A DNA stretch of 64,000 nucleotides, from positions 275,309 through 339,308 of the forward strand of contig JALHOZ010000001.1 of the NCBI GenBank assembly GCA_022842725.1, given 5' to 3'. The stretch comes from Saprospiraceae bacterium. GTDB lineage: Bacteria; Bacteroidota; Bacteroidia; Chitinophagales; Saprospiraceae. Shown here piece by piece: positions 57,356 through 64,000 of the stretch; position 1 is the first letter of the stretch, and each line of letters starts with the position of its first letter. A program made the translations under genes and the position numbers. The notes beneath the pieces are model-generated. The model was not told where the DNA came from, made no database searches, and worked only from the letters and a program-made list of their open reading frames with translations.

Positions 57356-57621
57356 ACAACATTATAATATGTAGTATATATAATGAACCGTTTTTTTTAA
57401 ACATAAAAAATCTATGTAAGTTATCTTAATTTCGATAATTAGTAATATTTAAAATAATATTTCTTAAATGGGCTATTTTTTATTAGTTGACCTAATAATG
57501 TTTTAATTAAAATTTCTTTTTATAGTTTTAATTTTTTTTACTTAAAGTAAGTTTCAGGTTTTATTTTAAATTCCTGTTTTTTAAAAAAACCTTTAATGTG
57601 CGTAAAGTATTGAATACAAGA

Positions 57622-58530
57622 CTAGTCTGTCAGACTAAGGGCAATGCCTTCTTTCATAGAATAATGGGTTGTTAATAATTTTTTTGGTTTTAGTTTTTGG
57701 ATAAAAAACCGGATGAGTTCCATGCCAACCGGTAGCAATACCGCTCTTTTTTCCGGTACACCGGGAAACAATTTTCTATCTTGTTCGCAAAGTGACAAAA
57801 TGGTATGGTACAGTTTTTCGAATGATTCCAAAGAAATCGGGGTAACGTGACTTCCGTATTCACTTTTGCCACAGATGATGTTTTCAAGACTTTCAAAAGT
57901 TCCTGAAGCCCCTGCAATACTGTCTATCTCAATTCCTGAAATGGTTGATAACCAATCAGCTGTAATTTCTTCAAAATAACGGTTTACGGCTTTAAGATCT
58001 GATTGTCCGACAGGATCATTTTTAAAATAGATGGTTTTTAAAACACCAACACCCAGAGGAAAGGATTTTATGGCTTTGATACTGCCATCACTTATATATA
58101 TACATTCCGTGCTTCCTCCTCCAATATCCAGAATGACGTGATTGCCTGTTTTTATTTCCTGATGTATGAGACTTCCCTGAGCAATATACATTGCTTCAGT
58201 CAGTCCTTCGATAATATCGATGGGATGTCTAAGTATTTTTTCAGCGTCGTGCACAAACGCCAAACTGTTTGTTGCCGTTCTTAAAACAGCAGTACCTACA
58301 ATTTTTACCTTATCCGGCCTGAAAGTTGTAAGGGCATCAGCAAAAAGTTTAATTTTTTTTAGAGCCTCTTCATAGATATCTTCAGGAATCCGGTTTCCTC
58401 CTCCCGCCGACAAACTGGTGAAGTGGGTTTCTCTGTGTAATATATTGAAAGACAAAGGATTTGAAAATCCGGCTTCAGTTATAAGTAAATGAAAAGTATT
58501 GGAGCCTAAATCAATGACGGCACAAATCAT
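57622..58530 (-). CDS. Ppx/GppA-family phosphatase
   Basis: A 302-aa cytoplasmic protein of the actin/ASKHA fold. The first phosphate loop is AVIDLGSNTFHLLITE at residues 4-19 and the second is VILDIGGGSTECIYI near 130. TAVLRTATNS and SIAGASGTFESLENI are further family motifs. Its length equals the core two-domain form without the extra C-terminal HD-like region of E. coli Ppx. The likely reaction is hydrolysis of polyphosphate or of pppGpp; which one cannot be told from sequence. Its start overlaps the stop of the upstream lipoprotein gene by 4 nt (ATGA), so the two are translationally coupled. Confidence 0.93.
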   Translation of the reverse strand: MICAVIDLGSNTFHLLITEAGFSNPLSFNILHRETHFTSLSAGGGNRIPEDIYEEALKKIKLFADALTTFRPDKVKIVGTAVLRTATNSLAFVHDAEKILRHPIDIIEGLTEAMYIAQGSLIHQEIKTGNHVILDIGGGSTECIYISDGSIKAIKSFPLGVGVLKTIYFKNDPVGQSDLKAVNRYFEEITADWLSTISGIEIDSIAGASGTFESLENIICGKSEYGSHVTPISLESFEKLYHTILSLCEQDRKLFPGVPEKRAVLLPVGMELIRFFIQKLKPKKLLTTHYSMKEGIALSLTD

Positions 58531-59033
58531 TGGCCTTGTCCTTGTTGTTGTCCTATTTTTGCTGCCTGATCGATCAGATTGTTATAAAAATTGACACCAC
58601 TTTGTGCCATTTTATTAGCATAAACAGCTTTATTATCTTTATAGAAAATAAAATGTTTGCACTGATCTGTCATATATACTTCTGCTTCCCAAACGATGGT
58701 TCCTTTTACTTTAAAAAACTTTCGTGCCATGGGTTTGCAACCGGCCGGAATATTGGAAAGTCCTTCTCTGGATATAAAATTCATGTTCTGGATGATACTT
58801 TCTTTTTCGTCCTGGCTTAAGCTGAAAGGAAGATCAAAAAATATATAATCGATAAAATCACATTCTTTCATTAAATAATTGTAGTCTGAATCCGATATCG
58901 GAGGGAGTTCGTTTTTAGTTTCTGTAACGGCTTGAGTCATTTCAGGTTTTGGGCTGTCTGAAGCTTTTTCTTTACATTGGAACAACAAGAGGACCAATGA
59001 CAAAGTGAACAAATTTTTTAAAAGGATATTCAT
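58527..59033 (-). CDS. Hypothetical lipoprotein
   Basis: The ORF extends up to 59066, but the better start is the Met at 59033, which gives MNILLKNLFTLSLVLLLFQC, a proper lipoprotein signal with the Cys at residue 20. After the lipobox comes a Pro/Ser/Thr-rich linker (KEKASDSPKPEMTQAV) and a compact domain of about 120 residues (YNYLMKECDFIDYIFFDLPFSLSQDEKESIIQNMNFIS..), ending in a Gln/Gly tail. No family was recognised. It is coupled to the Ppx/GppA gene by the ATGA overlap, so a link to phosphate or stress sensing at the envelope is conceivable but unproven. Confidence 0.78.
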   Translation of the reverse strand: MNILLKNLFTLSLVLLLFQCKEKASDSPKPEMTQAVTETKNELPPISDSDYNYLMKECDFIDYIFFDLPFSLSQDEKESIIQNMNFISREGLSNIPAGCKPMARKFFKVKGTIVWEAEVYMTDQCKHFIFYKDNKAVYANKMAQSGVNFYNNLIDQAAKIGQQQGQGQ

Positions 59034-59076
59034 ATTAAAAATTTTCGCAAAACTAATCAAAATCATGAAAATACAA

Positions 59077-59694
59077 CTAAAATTGATATTCCATTCTGGT
59101 TGTCAGGAAATATCCTCTGAATGTTATTTGTTTTCCGTCAACATCTGTATAGTCCAACATCTTATTAATGGATCTGGTATACCGGACACTCAGGCCGATA
59201 TGTTTGGAAAACTGAAATCCGGCGCCCAGAATATATGAAAAATCATGGTTTCTGAATGCTTCAGGGTCTCCGATCGGAGTTTCTAGTTGAAAGAGATTGC
59301 CATAAGAAAACCCTAAATCTGCTCTGACAACGTGATATTTTTTTTCTTCTTTAAACCAATCATGTATAGAAAAAATAAGAGGAACTTCGATATACCGCAA
59401 TACAATTTTGCTTTCAGGTTCTGAGGCAAAAAAAGTTGTGGACGAACCTCTTTCGCTGTATAAAAATTCAAGATTGACAAATTTGTTTTTATCGATTCCA
59501 TAACCAATTTTGCCTCCTGCTGACAAGCCGATTTTTCTGTATCCATACTCATTATCACCGTCGATCTGTGATAGGTTTGCTCCTACAACAGCAGTGGCTT
59601 TGAAGGCCTGTCCGGAGACATTTTGAAAGGATAGTATAAAAATTATCAGGGTTATATAATAAAGAGATCTGTCTGTTTGTGTTTTATCTGTCAT
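59077..59694 (-). CDS. PorT-family outer membrane beta-barrel protein
   Basis: A 205-aa protein with a signal peptide preceded by a polar stretch (MTDKTQTDRSLYYITLIIFILSFQNVSGQ). The mature part fits the OMP_b-brl_2/PorT-like domain: KATAVVGANLSQIDGDNEYGYRKIGLSAGGKIGYG, YIEVPLIFSIH, GFSYGNLFQLE, FSYILGAGFQFSKHIGLSVRYTRSINKM. It ends in a strand with terminal Phe (TTRMEYQF), as outer membrane barrels do. Members of this fold are numerous in Bacteroidota, so it should not be equated with the T9SS component PorT/SprT without alignment. It is 43 nt upstream of the lipoprotein gene and may be the first gene of that operon. Confidence 0.83.
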   Translation of the reverse strand: MTDKTQTDRSLYYITLIIFILSFQNVSGQAFKATAVVGANLSQIDGDNEYGYRKIGLSAGGKIGYGIDKNKFVNLEFLYSERGSSTTFFASEPESKIVLRYIEVPLIFSIHDWFKEEKKYHVVRADLGFSYGNLFQLETPIGDPEAFRNHDFSYILGAGFQFSKHIGLSVRYTRSINKMLDYTDVDGKQITFRGYFLTTRMEYQF

Positions 59695-59983
59695 AAAATT
59701 TTTGATTTTTGCAATATCAACGGCAAATGAAGTTGTTTGGTGTTGGATATTGGCAAATTAACGCTAAAATGTCGTCATTTCGACCATAATCTAAATAAAT
59801 AAGTAAAATTTAGTGCAAAAATATTACTTTTGCCTTTATTCATATGATTATTAATGAGGTTTAATACGACTTTCTGAAAAACCTCTTCAAAAACACATTT
59901 ACTAAATATTTTTAAAAAAAGTTTGATTTTTATTATATTATGTTTCCGGTTTTCGATAATCAGTCTCTGATAAAGTATAGTTT
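59695..59983. other. 289-nt divergent intergenic region
   Basis: No gene is seen. On the plus strand TACTTTTG (59825-59832) fits TAnnTTTG and would give a leader of about 150 nt for the small ORF at 59984. The rest is AT-rich without clear dyads. Confidence 0.45.
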
Positions 59984-60247
59984 ATGAAATTCAGCAAAAC
60001 TAATTTATTAAAACTCGAAGAAATTCTGGCTAAATCAGGGTATAAAATCAGGTATGAAAAAGGTAACTTTACGTCAGGTTATTGTATTGTGGATCAAAAG
60101 AAGATGATTATTATCAATAAATTTTTTGACGTCGAGGGTCGGATCCATGTTTTGCTCGATATCCTGCAAAACATCGATATTAAAGAAGAGGACCTCGATC
60201 AAAAAGATTTGACACACCTCAAAAATTTTCTCAAAGAAACCACATAA
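59984..60247 (+). CDS. Small conserved-type Bacteroidota protein, 87 aa
   Basis: No function is recognised. The protein is cytoplasmic with basic and acidic helices and a central beta hairpin: KTNLLKLEEILAKSGYKIRYEKGNFTSGYCIVDQKKMIIINKFFDVEGRIHVLLDIL. The phrases YEKGNFxSGYC and INKFFDxEGRI are recalled from short proteins across Bacteroidota, so it is very likely a real gene of a conserved family. The ORF ends 31 nt before the MBL hydrolase gene on the same strand and the two are likely co-transcribed. A DNA- or RNA-binding role cannot be argued from sequence. Confidence 0.82.
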   Translation: MKFSKTNLLKLEEILAKSGYKIRYEKGNFTSGYCIVDQKKMIIINKFFDVEGRIHVLLDILQNIDIKEEDLDQKDLTHLKNFLKETT

Positions 60248-60278
60248 CGTCTTTAAATCCTTGTAAAATCTAACCGGA

Positions 60279-61046
60279 ATGGAAGTAGTCTTTTTAGGAA
60301 CAGGAACATCACAAGGAATCCCTGTCATCGGATGTGGCTGTGATGTATGTCTTTCAGATGATGAAAAAGATAAGAGGCTCCGTACTTCTGTTTTGGTGAA
60401 AACGGGTGGAATCAACATTCTTATAGATGTCAGTCCTGATTTTCGACGACAAATGCTTGACAATAATGAAGATAATGTAGACGTCATTTTGCTTACACAT
60501 GAACACAATGACCACATCATTGGCATGGATGATATACGTCCTATTAATTTTAAATATGAAAAAAACATTCCGGTTTATGGTATGGGCAGGGTTTTGGAGC
60601 AGGTCAGGCAAAAATTTCATTATGCATTTTCAGACTCGGTTTATCCCGGGGCACCGAAACTGAATTGTGTGGAGATTGAGGCCGGTAAAAGCTTCTGGCT
60701 CAACGAGTCACTGGAGATTGTACCGTTACTCGTCTTTCATGCAGGATTGCCTGTTTTAGGATTCAGGATTCATGATTTTGTTTATATCACCGATGCAAGT
60801 CATTTGCCGGAGGAAACCATTTCGGCTGTGACCGGTGTCGATGTGCTCGTTATTAATGCATTGCAGCGAACCAAACATTTTTCGCATTTTAATCTCGAAG
60901 AGGCGTTGGAAATGATTCGTTTGCTGCACCCATCCAGGGCTTTTTTGACACATATGAGTCATCAGATGGGAAAACATACAACGATTTCGGACGATTTACC
61001 CGGGCATGTAGAGCCTGCTTTTGACAAAATGAGGTTAAAAATTTGA
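60279..61046 (+). CDS. MBL-fold metallo-hydrolase, PhnP-like
   Basis: A 255-aa cytoplasmic metallo-beta-lactamase-fold enzyme. The start MEVVFLGTGTSQGIPVIGCGCDVC carries the cysteines that hold a structural zinc in PhnP-type phosphodiesterases. The metal motif is LLTHEHNDHIIGMDDIRP, further ligands lie in VFHAGLPVLGFRI and YITDASHLP, and the C-terminal SRAFLTHMSHQMGKH matches the family. PhnP hydrolyses cyclic ribose phosphate diesters, but Bacteroidota relatives occur without the phn operon, as here, so the substrate is unknown. It follows the 87-aa ORF by 31 nt. Confidence 0.92.
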   Translation: MEVVFLGTGTSQGIPVIGCGCDVCLSDDEKDKRLRTSVLVKTGGINILIDVSPDFRRQMLDNNEDNVDVILLTHEHNDHIIGMDDIRPINFKYEKNIPVYGMGRVLEQVRQKFHYAFSDSVYPGAPKLNCVEIEAGKSFWLNESLEIVPLLVFHAGLPVLGFRIHDFVYITDASHLPEETISAVTGVDVLVINALQRTKHFSHFNLEEALEMIRLLHPSRAFLTHMSHQMGKHTTISDDLPGHVEPAFDKMRLKI

Positions 61047-61189
61047 TTTTTCAGAACAAAATTACGAATATTGTATTCCATTTAAAGAGTTAAGCCGTTT
61101 TTTGGCGGGTTTAGTTCTGAAAATGATCGCATTACGGAGAATATCCGTATCATTTCTGCGGGTTTTATATAATAATATTATACAAACAA

Positions 61190-62146
61190 ATGATTTTACG
61201 TTTTTGGCTGATGTGGGTATTGTTTGTTCCTTTGGTGGCATCGGGACAACAGAGACCTTTATTCAGTCAGTATATGCTTAATAAATATTACGACAATCCG
61301 GCCTATGCAGGGATGGAAAGGTCATTATTTATTAATGCAGCTTACAGAAATCAATACGGAGGTCTTCCGGGCAATCCCGGTACGCTGCAGATAGGATTCC
61401 ATTTGCCTGTTTACAAGTGGTTTGGAGGTGCGGGCGCACAATTATCCCGGCACGAATCCGGGCTTATGCAGATTATCCAGGCTTCGGGAAGTTATAATTA
61501 TGTAATGAGGAGTTCTTTGGGCTTCATATCCTACGGAGCCAGATTGGGGATCAATCATGTCAGTTATAATGGTGAAAGGATCATAACTCCGGAAGGAAAT
61601 TACGAAGGAACCATCTTACATAATGACCCCGTCCTTGAGTCTGGTGTATTCAGTGGGAACGGTGTTTTTTGGGAAATGGCTATATACATAAAGAATGAAG
61701 TGTGGGAAGCAGGATTAATGTTTCATGATTTGCCTGAATCAACAAACAGCCTGGGACTGGCGACCTACACAAAAAGTCGGGGGATGCTGATTTCCGGCCA
61801 ATATACATGGAAATACGGACCGCTTAATGTAGTCCCGTCACTGATGGTAAGGTCTGATTTTCGGGTTTTTCAAAGTGATGTTGGGGTATTGGTTAATGGT
61901 TTTGAAAACTTCTACGGAGGACTCGGGGTGAGGGGGTACAACCGCTTTTCATGGGATGCTTTGGTTTTTATAATTGGCACAAATATTGGTAACCATTATA
62001 AAGTGTCGTACAGTTATGACCTTGGTCTTTCAGATTTGAGCCATGTTTATGACAGTACCCATGAAATTTTATTGAGTTACAACCTCAATAAAGCAATCGG
62101 GGCAGGGATTATGCCTAAAGTAATCCGGAATCCCAGACATTTATAG
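61190..62146 (+). CDS. PorP/SprF family type IX secretion membrane protein
   Basis: A 318-aa outer membrane protein with a signal peptide (MILRFWLMWVLFVPLVASGQ). The mature start QQRPLFSQYMLNKYYDNPAYAGMERSLFINAAYRNQYGG is the family signature, and the rest is a beta-barrel ending in repeated YNLNKAIGAGIMP-type strands. PorP/SprF proteins serve T9SS export, and SprF is needed for delivery of the adhesin SprB. A porP gene next to gldK-gldL, as here, is a known order in Bacteroidota. It may serve the core machine or, as SprF does, a giant type B cargo such as the 5489-aa protein. Confidence 0.94.
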   Translation: MILRFWLMWVLFVPLVASGQQRPLFSQYMLNKYYDNPAYAGMERSLFINAAYRNQYGGLPGNPGTLQIGFHLPVYKWFGGAGAQLSRHESGLMQIIQASGSYNYVMRSSLGFISYGARLGINHVSYNGERIITPEGNYEGTILHNDPVLESGVFSGNGVFWEMAIYIKNEVWEAGLMFHDLPESTNSLGLATYTKSRGMLISGQYTWKYGPLNVVPSLMVRSDFRVFQSDVGVLVNGFENFYGGLGVRGYNRFSWDALVFIIGTNIGNHYKVSYSYDLGLSDLSHVYDSTHEILLSYNLNKAIGAGIMPKVIRNPRHL

Positions 62147-62519
62147 CGTCCTTGCATAATATTTTATTCTGTTTTTTTAGTTTTTTGGCAAATATTTAAT
62201 TTCCAGCCTCAAAATGTCATTTTTTTGGCGGATTTAAATTTTTTTTAAAAAACTTTTGGTTATCAGGGATAAAAAAAAACAGACAACAGTTTAAAAAAAA
62301 TGTACATGTATAAACCTGTCATTACGATAACGCATGAATATTTTTTAAGGACAATAAAACACCAAATATTTACGTTTTGGTTTGGCTAAAGAGTAGGAAA
62401 CCGTCCAAAATATTTTAAAATTCGAATTCAAATTATTTGTTAATTTGAATAAGGTAAGTATCTTTACGGCTCTTTTTTACAAACCGTATTACATAATAGG
62501 TTAAATCGCTAAAGGTAAA
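62147..62519. other. 373-nt spacer upstream of gldK
   Basis: No convincing gene is present. It holds the gldK promoter with its palindrome (listed separately) and an 11-mer TTTGGCTAAAG (62381-62391) that recurs before gldL. The first 200 nt are poly-T and poly-A rich with no clean terminator for the porP gene. Confidence 0.5.
62426..62466 (+). promoter_or_regulatory. gldK promoter overlapped by a perfect 10-bp dyad
   Basis: The arms ATTCAAATTA (62426-62435) and TAATTTGAAT (62441-62450) are exact complements, and their 5-nt spacer contains TTTG (62436-62439). Nineteen nt further is TATCTTTA (62459-62466), one base off TAnnTTTG. The TTTG-19-TAnnTTTn layout is a good Bacteroidota promoter, and the dyad is centred on its -33 box, as expected for an operator. 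Confidence 0.65.
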
Positions 62520-63761
62520 ATGAAGAGTGTATCGAATTTCTTTTTTTTATTAGTCATTGTTTTGGCTGTATCGTCGTGCAGCAAAGAAGAACAAGGACAA
62601 CTTGTCGGAGCTCAAAACCGACCTTCTTGGAGTGGAGTCAATCCTTATGGTATGGTGTACATTCCTTCAGGGACGTTACATATCGGTCAGAGTGATCAGG
62701 ATGTATTCAGTACATATCTCCAAAGGCCAAAAGCAATATCCATTTCCGGATTTTTTATGGATGATACTGAAATCACCAACAATGAGTACAGACAATTTGT
62801 CGAATGGGTGAGAGATTCCATCGCATTGACCAAATTGGATGAAACCATTGAAGATGACTTTGGTAATACCAGACTTAATTGGGAAGCTTCAGCTGATATC
62901 GATTATAATGATGAAACTTTAGAAGACATGTACTTTCAGGGTGACATGCGTATCGATGAAAAAAGAGAGATGGATGTCGCTCAGTTTGAATATCAGTACC
63001 AATGGGTGGATTGGCAACGTGCTGCCAATGATAAAAATGCTACCAGGCAGAACATCATCAATAAAGAAAAAGTCAAAATATTTCCTGACACCCTTTGTTG
63101 GATCAGAGATTTTTCTTATTCATACAATGAACCGTTATCAAGAAATTATTTCTGGCACCCTGCTTTCGATGATTATCCTGTAGTAGGAGTAACCTGGAAA
63201 CAAGCAAATGCTTTCTGCCATTGGAGAACAAAAATCTGGAATATGTTTAAAGGCGAAAGTGAGCCTAACACCGAAGTTTTCAGATTACCTTCTGAATCAG
63301 AGTGGGAACATGCAGCCAGAGGAGGTCACGCAACTGCACCTTACCCTTGGGGAGGACCTTACGTAAGAAATGCAAAGGGTTGTCTTTTGGCCAATTTTAA
63401 GCCGGGCAGAGGAAACTATCCTGAAGATGGTGGTATGCATACAGTAAAAGCTGATGCTTACTTCCCGAACGATTACGGATTGTATAATATGGCAGGTAAT
63501 GTTTCTGAGTGGACCATTACAGCATTCCATGAAAACGCATATGTTCAGGTTCATGATTTGAATCCTGACTACAGATATGATGCAAAAGATACAGACCCTG
63601 AAGCTTTCAAAAGAAAAGTTATCAGAGGAGGTTCTTACAAAGATGTTTCCTACTATCTTCAAAACAGTACCCGTTCATGGGAGTTTCAGGACACATCCAA
63701 GTCTTACATTGGTTTCCGATGCGTTCTCACATATCTGGGACGTTCTATTGACGATTTTTAA
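62520..63761 (+). CDS. gldK: Gliding motility/T9SS lipoprotein GldK
   Basis: A 413-aa lipoprotein with signal MKSVSNFFFLLVIVLAVSSC and the lipobox Cys at residue 20. The remainder is a formylglycine-generating-enzyme-like (sulfatase-modifying factor) fold: GMVYIPSGTLHIGQSDQD, FFMDDTEITNNEYRQFVEWVRDS, VVGVTWKQANAFCHWRT, FRLPSESEWEHAARGG, YGLYNMAGNVSEWT, VIRGGSYKD and IGFRCVL. GldK/PorK joins GldN/PorN in the periplasmic ring of the T9SS. The N-terminal and central insertions with many Asp/Glu residues are usual for GldK and absent from true FGE. It precedes gldL by 97 nt, matching the conserved gldKLMN order. Confidence 0.97.
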   Translation: MKSVSNFFFLLVIVLAVSSCSKEEQGQLVGAQNRPSWSGVNPYGMVYIPSGTLHIGQSDQDVFSTYLQRPKAISISGFFMDDTEITNNEYRQFVEWVRDSIALTKLDETIEDDFGNTRLNWEASADIDYNDETLEDMYFQGDMRIDEKREMDVAQFEYQYQWVDWQRAANDKNATRQNIINKEKVKIFPDTLCWIRDFSYSYNEPLSRNYFWHPAFDDYPVVGVTWKQANAFCHWRTKIWNMFKGESEPNTEVFRLPSESEWEHAARGGHATAPYPWGGPYVRNAKGCLLANFKPGRGNYPEDGGMHTVKADAYFPNDYGLYNMAGNVSEWTITAFHENAYVQVHDLNPDYRYDAKDTDPEAFKRKVIRGGSYKDVSYYLQNSTRSWEFQDTSKSYIGFRCVLTYLGRSIDDF

Positions 63762-63858
63762 TTCGTCATCATATCAACAATTATTTGGCTAAAGTATCTG
63801 TGTAAGCAGAAACAGAATATCTATTTATTAATTAACCTTTTTCAAATTTTCAAAAACA

Positions 63859-64000
63859 ATGAGTTTCGTAAAATCAAAATCATTTAAGTATCTTAAAAAC
63901 TTAATCATCGGTCTTGGAGCGTCAGTAGTAATGATTGGTGCCTTGGGAAAAATCAACAGTTATTCATGGGGAGGTCCGGCAATTACAGCAGGTCTTTTAG
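63859..64000 (+). CDS. gldL: GldL, T9SS/gliding motor inner membrane protein (partial, 3' end outside window)
   Basis: The ORF starts at an ATG after CAAAAACA and runs off the window after 47 codons. It reads MSFVKSKSFKYLKNLIIGLGASVVMIGALGKINSYSWGGPAITAGLL. The short basic start, the GxGASVVMIGALxKI transmembrane helix and the following glycine-rich turn match the first membrane segment of GldL. Together with GldM it forms the proton-driven motor that powers T9SS export and gliding. It is missing from the ORF track because it is cut short, but its position directly after gldK supports it strongly. Confidence 0.93.
   Translation, partial: MSFVKSKSFKYLKNLIIGLGASVVMIGALGKINSYSWGGPAITAGLL

Larger units (their letters stand above)
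57260..57621. other. 362-nt spacer: M43 promoter, leader and AT-rich tract
   Basis: The half next to the M43 gene holds its promoter element and leader hairpin, listed separately. The half next to the phosphatase gene (about 57360-57600) is very AT-rich, with no gene, no clean promoter and no convincing terminator for the phosphatase gene. Confidence 0.5.

Noticed and set aside
59077-59694. Assigning this barrel as the T9SS component PorT/SprT
   Set aside because: The PorT-like (OMP_b-brl_2) domain is widespread; the protein lacks decisive features and context for the T9SS subunit.
62300-62389. 29-codon ORF (MYMYKPVITITHEY..) in the spacer before gldK
   Set aside because: No ribosome-binding context, no family resemblance and an AT-rich setting; it is likely chance.

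Overview
The window is a stretch of a Bacteroidota chromosome, most likely from a Saprospiraceae-like or related gliding lineage. The evidence is the type IX secretion (T9SS) genes at the right edge (porP/sprF-like, gldK, start of gldL), several secreted proteins with T9SS C-terminal signals of both known classes, Bacteroidota-only families (DUF4270, DUF4290, DUF6089), AT-rich spacers, and promoter -7 elements of the form TAnnTTTG. No transposase, integrase, phage gene or CRISPR array was seen. The taxonomic placement is inference.

Region 1 (1-30.3 kb) is almost entirely three same-strand giant genes for secreted, cysteine-bearing repeat proteins: at least 1761 aa (5' end outside the window), 2727 aa and 5489 aa. 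The second and third share a homologous N-terminal head, and the first enters the window partway through what looks like the same head. Their stalks differ: 14 Big_2-like repeats, then 7.5 double-domain repeats, then about 42 short repeats punctuated by 11 larger modules in a regular higher-order pattern. Their ends also differ: a paired DxDxNG calcium-loop module without a recognisable sorting signal, a type A T9SS tail, and a type B (CHU_C, gliding-associated) tail. Strong intrinsic terminators follow each gene. A tRNA-Cys(GCA) gene lies directly downstream.

Region 2 (30.6-39.9 kb, + strand) holds a GH31 alpha-glucosidase, a DUF6089 barrel protein, a DUF2147 protein, a small conserved-looking protein, and a run of half-length glycogen-synthase-like protein, DUF4270 lipoprotein, glmS and DUF4290 protein. 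Region 3 (39.9-50.5 kb) is mostly minus strand: a membrane protein, a plus-strand ALDH7-type dehydrogenase, a tight four-gene operon (hldE C-terminal-type adenylyltransferase, Nif3/DUF34, zinc-ribbon coiled-coil protein, TPR protein), an OmpA-family protein, a Glu/Leu/Phe/Val dehydrogenase, and a divergent arginase-fold protein that has lost metal ligands.

Region 4 (50.5-59.7 kb, minus strand) has two more T9SS type A cargo proteins (a 1443-aa dockerin/cohesin-like protein and an M43 metalloprotease), a Ppx/GppA phosphatase overlapping a lipoprotein gene, and a PorT-family barrel. Region 5 (60-64 kb, + strand) has a small conserved-looking protein, a PhnP-like MBL hydrolase, PorP/SprF, GldK and the start of GldL. 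The window therefore carries part of the T9SS machine together with at least four of its likely cargos. The most distinctive content is the tandem giant-adhesin family and its modular exchange. Positions inside the repeat arrays are approximate, because they were counted by eye.
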